From an uncultured Pseudomonadota bacterium (GTDB taxonomy: Bacteria; Pseudomonadota; Alphaproteobacteria; RF32; CAG-239), in assembly GCA_902767055.1 (NCBI GenBank), contig CACXFX010000093.1:1-14302 (forward strand): 14,302 nt of DNA, in the 5' to 3' direction. Below, in pieces: positions 13,914 to 14,302 of the stretch (position 1 is its first letter; each line of letters starts with the position of its first letter). The notes below the pieces were generated by a model that was given only the letters and a program-made list of their open reading frames with translations, was not told the DNA's origin and searched no databases. Made by a program: the position numbers and the translations under genes.

Positions 13914-14302
13914 ATGCAAAAATCGGATTTTATTATAAGCTTTATCAGTTTAATCCTATCAACATTTGATGCATATGCTCAAATCAATTGTTATGACAAT
14001 TTTGACCCTGAGGCAGGTTGTTTAAGCGCAACAAATGATTCCGGCACTGTTTATTACAGCATTGATAATGGTAAGATGACTGTTTACGGTCCGTCACAAA
14101 AAGATGAGAACGGGGATTACATCAGCAGTGCAGAAATTCCTGACAATGCATTTGCAAATGTGATAGCCCAATGGGTTAAGAGAACAACCATACCGGAAGT
14201 CACTGATGTTAAAATCACAGGAAACATTACCTCAATCGGAGACAGCGCTTTTTGGAGATCTAATATCACTAATATCGACATTCCGGATACCGTAACAGAA
14301 AT
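13914..14302 (+). CDS. Secreted LRR_5 (BspA-like) protein C, cut by the window end
   Basis: ATG 13914 follows a good ribosome-binding site (GGAG at 13903-13906, 7 nt spacer). The 129 visible residues start with a signal peptide (MQKSDFIISFISLILSTFDAYA) and an N-terminal Cys-containing module with a G-KMTVYG strand, comparable to LTISGTG in protein B. Next come the first repeats, NITSIGDSAFWRSNITNIDIPDTV, which is the LRR_5 pattern. The end of the gene and any KRIYTI...IKYR tail lie outside the window. The signal peptide differs from A and B, so this is a more distant paralogue under the same leader type. Confidence 0.85.
   Translation, partial: MQKSDFIISFISLILSTFDAYAQINCYDNFDPEAGCLSATNDSGTVYYSIDNGKMTVYGPSQKDENGDYISSAEIPDNAFANVIAQWVKRTTIPEVTDVKITGNITSIGDSAFWRSNITNIDIPDTVTE

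Overview
The window looks like chromosomal DNA from an AT-rich alphaproteobacterium. The run rlpA, dacC, tmk, holB, tatD and an MBL hydrolase matches the usual alphaproteobacterial order, and the neighbouring lolC-lolD pair and the AMIN-amidase fit as well. Secreted LRR_5 (BspA-like) proteins with a shared C-terminal tail suggest one of the uncultured gut-associated alphaproteobacteria. That placement is inference from content; no rRNA or other definitive taxonomic marker is present.

Layout. Positions 1-402 (+) hold the 3' end of a TerC-family membrane protein with its terminator. Positions 443-1309 (-) encode a secreted LRR_5 protein (A). From 10904 down to 1667 all genes lie on the minus strand with gaps of at most about 20 nt or small overlaps: rlpA, dacC, tmk, holB, tatD, MBL hydrolase, DHH phosphoesterase, dnaJ, lolC, lolD. 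This is a likely 9.2-kb operon for wall remodelling, replication, nucleic-acid turnover, protein folding and lipoprotein export. Upstream of it are a second LRR_5 gene (B, 11046-11948, -), an AMIN/Amidase_3 N-acetylmuramoyl-L-alanine amidase (12284-13537, -) and, divergent from the amidase, a third LRR_5 gene (C, 13914 to the window end, +, partial).

The most unusual feature is in the three gene-poor stretches (1310-1666, 11949-12283, 13559-13913). Each LRR gene is preceded by the same module: a sigma70-type promoter with an extended -10, a structured RNA of about 240-250 nt, and a terminator-like hairpin just before the ribosome-binding site. The primary sequences have diverged, but the helices are kept by compensatory changes. 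For example, one long-range helix is UACCUUAUGA/UCAUAAGGUA in A, GUAAAGAGA/UCUCUUUAC in B and AUGCUUCA/UGAAGCAU in C. The architecture resembles a riboswitch or attenuator controlling a family of secreted repeat proteins. I do not recognise it as a known RNA class.

The housekeeping genes are intact and ordinary. The LRR cassettes sit at the edges of these gene blocks, each with its own control region, so they look like dispersed, independently regulated surface or secreted protein modules.
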